In this document: positions 5,307-5,576 of the stretch, piece by piece | Numbering within the stretch: the stretch's first letter is position 1 | How the letters are laid out: each line of letters begins with the position of its first letter | Origin: Pseudomonadota bacterium | Lineage (GTDB): Bacteria > Pseudomonadota > Gammaproteobacteria > Enterobacterales > Succinivibrionaceae | Length of the DNA stretch: 5,576 nucleotides | Direction of reading: 5' to 3' | NCBI GenBank assembly: GCA_023460615.1 | Contig: JAEWPL010000195.1 | Location: 1-5,576, forward strand | Made by a program: the position numbers and the translations under genes | The notes under the pieces: generated by a model | Told to the model about the DNA's origin: nothing | Seen by the model: only the letters and a program-made list of their open reading frames with translations | The model's database searches: none

Positions 5307-5576
5307 TAGCTTACCTAAAGCTTTATCATAATTGATAATTGCAAGCTCATTGACAGCGTTTCTCTTGGCTGTATTAGAGTTTACCTTACGGCTAACCTCA
5401 ATTACGTGGATATCAAAATCCTGATACAAATTACGAATTTCAGGTACATCTGAATTAGAGAGCATAAACTTAATACCACGCTTGTGAAGTTCTTTGCAAA
5501 ACTCAAAAAGCTGATATTGTGAATCCTCTTTAAAATTCTCCTTTTGAAATTGTGTGAAGTTGGCGGTCTTTGATAT
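5295..5576 (-). CDS. Dam-family (D12 class) DNA adenine N6-methyltransferase, C-terminal part
   Basis: Reading leftward from the right edge there are 93 residues open to a TAG at 5297-5295, with the start outside the window. The fragment begins SKTANFTQF, the segment that in Dam and M.DpnII-type enzymes follows the catalytic (D/N)PPY motif; compare LSATANFTAY in E. coli Dam. It continues with a helix, FEFCKELHKRGIKFMLSNSD (residues 24-43, family LSN(S/H)D strand-loop), then VIEVSRKVNSNTAKR matching the (I/V)(S/N)SN...R motif and NELAIINY matching VxELLxxNY. The enzyme would transfer a methyl group from S-adenosylmethionine to adenine, probably in GATC, although specificity cannot be read from this part. 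The DPPY and AdoMet-binding motifs lie beyond the edge. It may be a housekeeping Dam or part of a DpnII-like restriction-modification system. It is unrelated in direction and function to the wall operon it meets. Confidence 0.88.
   Translation of the reverse strand: MSKTANFTQFQKENFKEDSQYQLFEFCKELHKRGIKFMLSNSDVPEIRNLYQDFDIHVIEVSRKVNSNTAKRNAVNELAIINYDKALGKLLKI

Noticed and set aside
1..5576. CRISPR arrays, insertion sequences, tRNA or rRNA genes, toxin-antitoxin or defence genes
   Set aside because: No regularly spaced repeats, transposase motifs, cloverleaf-like stretches or such gene families were seen; coding density is high with known envelope genes throughout.

Overview
The window is a run of cell-envelope genes from a low-GC (by eye mid-30s %) Gram-negative bacterium. 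Five complete genes and one partial gene lie head to tail on the + strand, and a partial - strand gene converges on them at the right edge. The proteins resemble those of enteric and related Gammaproteobacteria (RodA, MltB, RlpA, PBP5/DacA, YbeD, SanA), and rodA-mltB-rlpA-dacA-ybeD is the order I recall from Vibrio/Shewanella-type genomes. A low-GC gammaproteobacterium such as a member of the Succinivibrionaceae (Aeromonadales) would fit, but this is inference from gene order and composition; nothing in the sequence fixes the taxon.

Layout. 1-542: 3' half of rodA, the SEDS glycan polymerase of the elongasome. 543-617: short AT-rich gap with three related TCAYAAA half-sites. 618-1631: mltB, a lytic transglycosylase. 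1628-2578: rlpA, a lipoprotein lytic transglycosylase with a SPOR domain; its TTG start overlaps the mltB stop. 2617-3888: dacA, the D,D-carboxypeptidase PBP5. 3904-4188: ybeD, a small DUF493 protein. 4200-5270: sanA, a membrane-anchored DUF218 protein with an unusually long charged C-terminal tail. 5248-5306: two back-to-back inverted repeats. 5295-5576 (-): C-terminal part of a Dam-family adenine methyltransferase.

How the genes fit together. RodA polymerises glycan strands, DacA trims the terminal D-Ala of pentapeptide stems, MltB and RlpA cut glycan strands (RlpA acting at septal denuded glycan), and SanA is a poorly understood envelope-barrier factor. Gaps are short (a 4-nt overlap, then 38, 15 and 11 nt), so mltB to sanA is probably one transcript, possibly continuing from rodA.

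The core is a well-known mrd/dac cluster, and I see no convincing new system. The points worth a second look are sanA where lipB-lipA is usual, the SanA tail, extra cysteine pairs in RlpA including one matching the FtsN SPOR disulfide, a possible operator between rodA and mltB, and a perfect 13-bp hairpin with two GATC sites spanning the end of the Dam-like gene.
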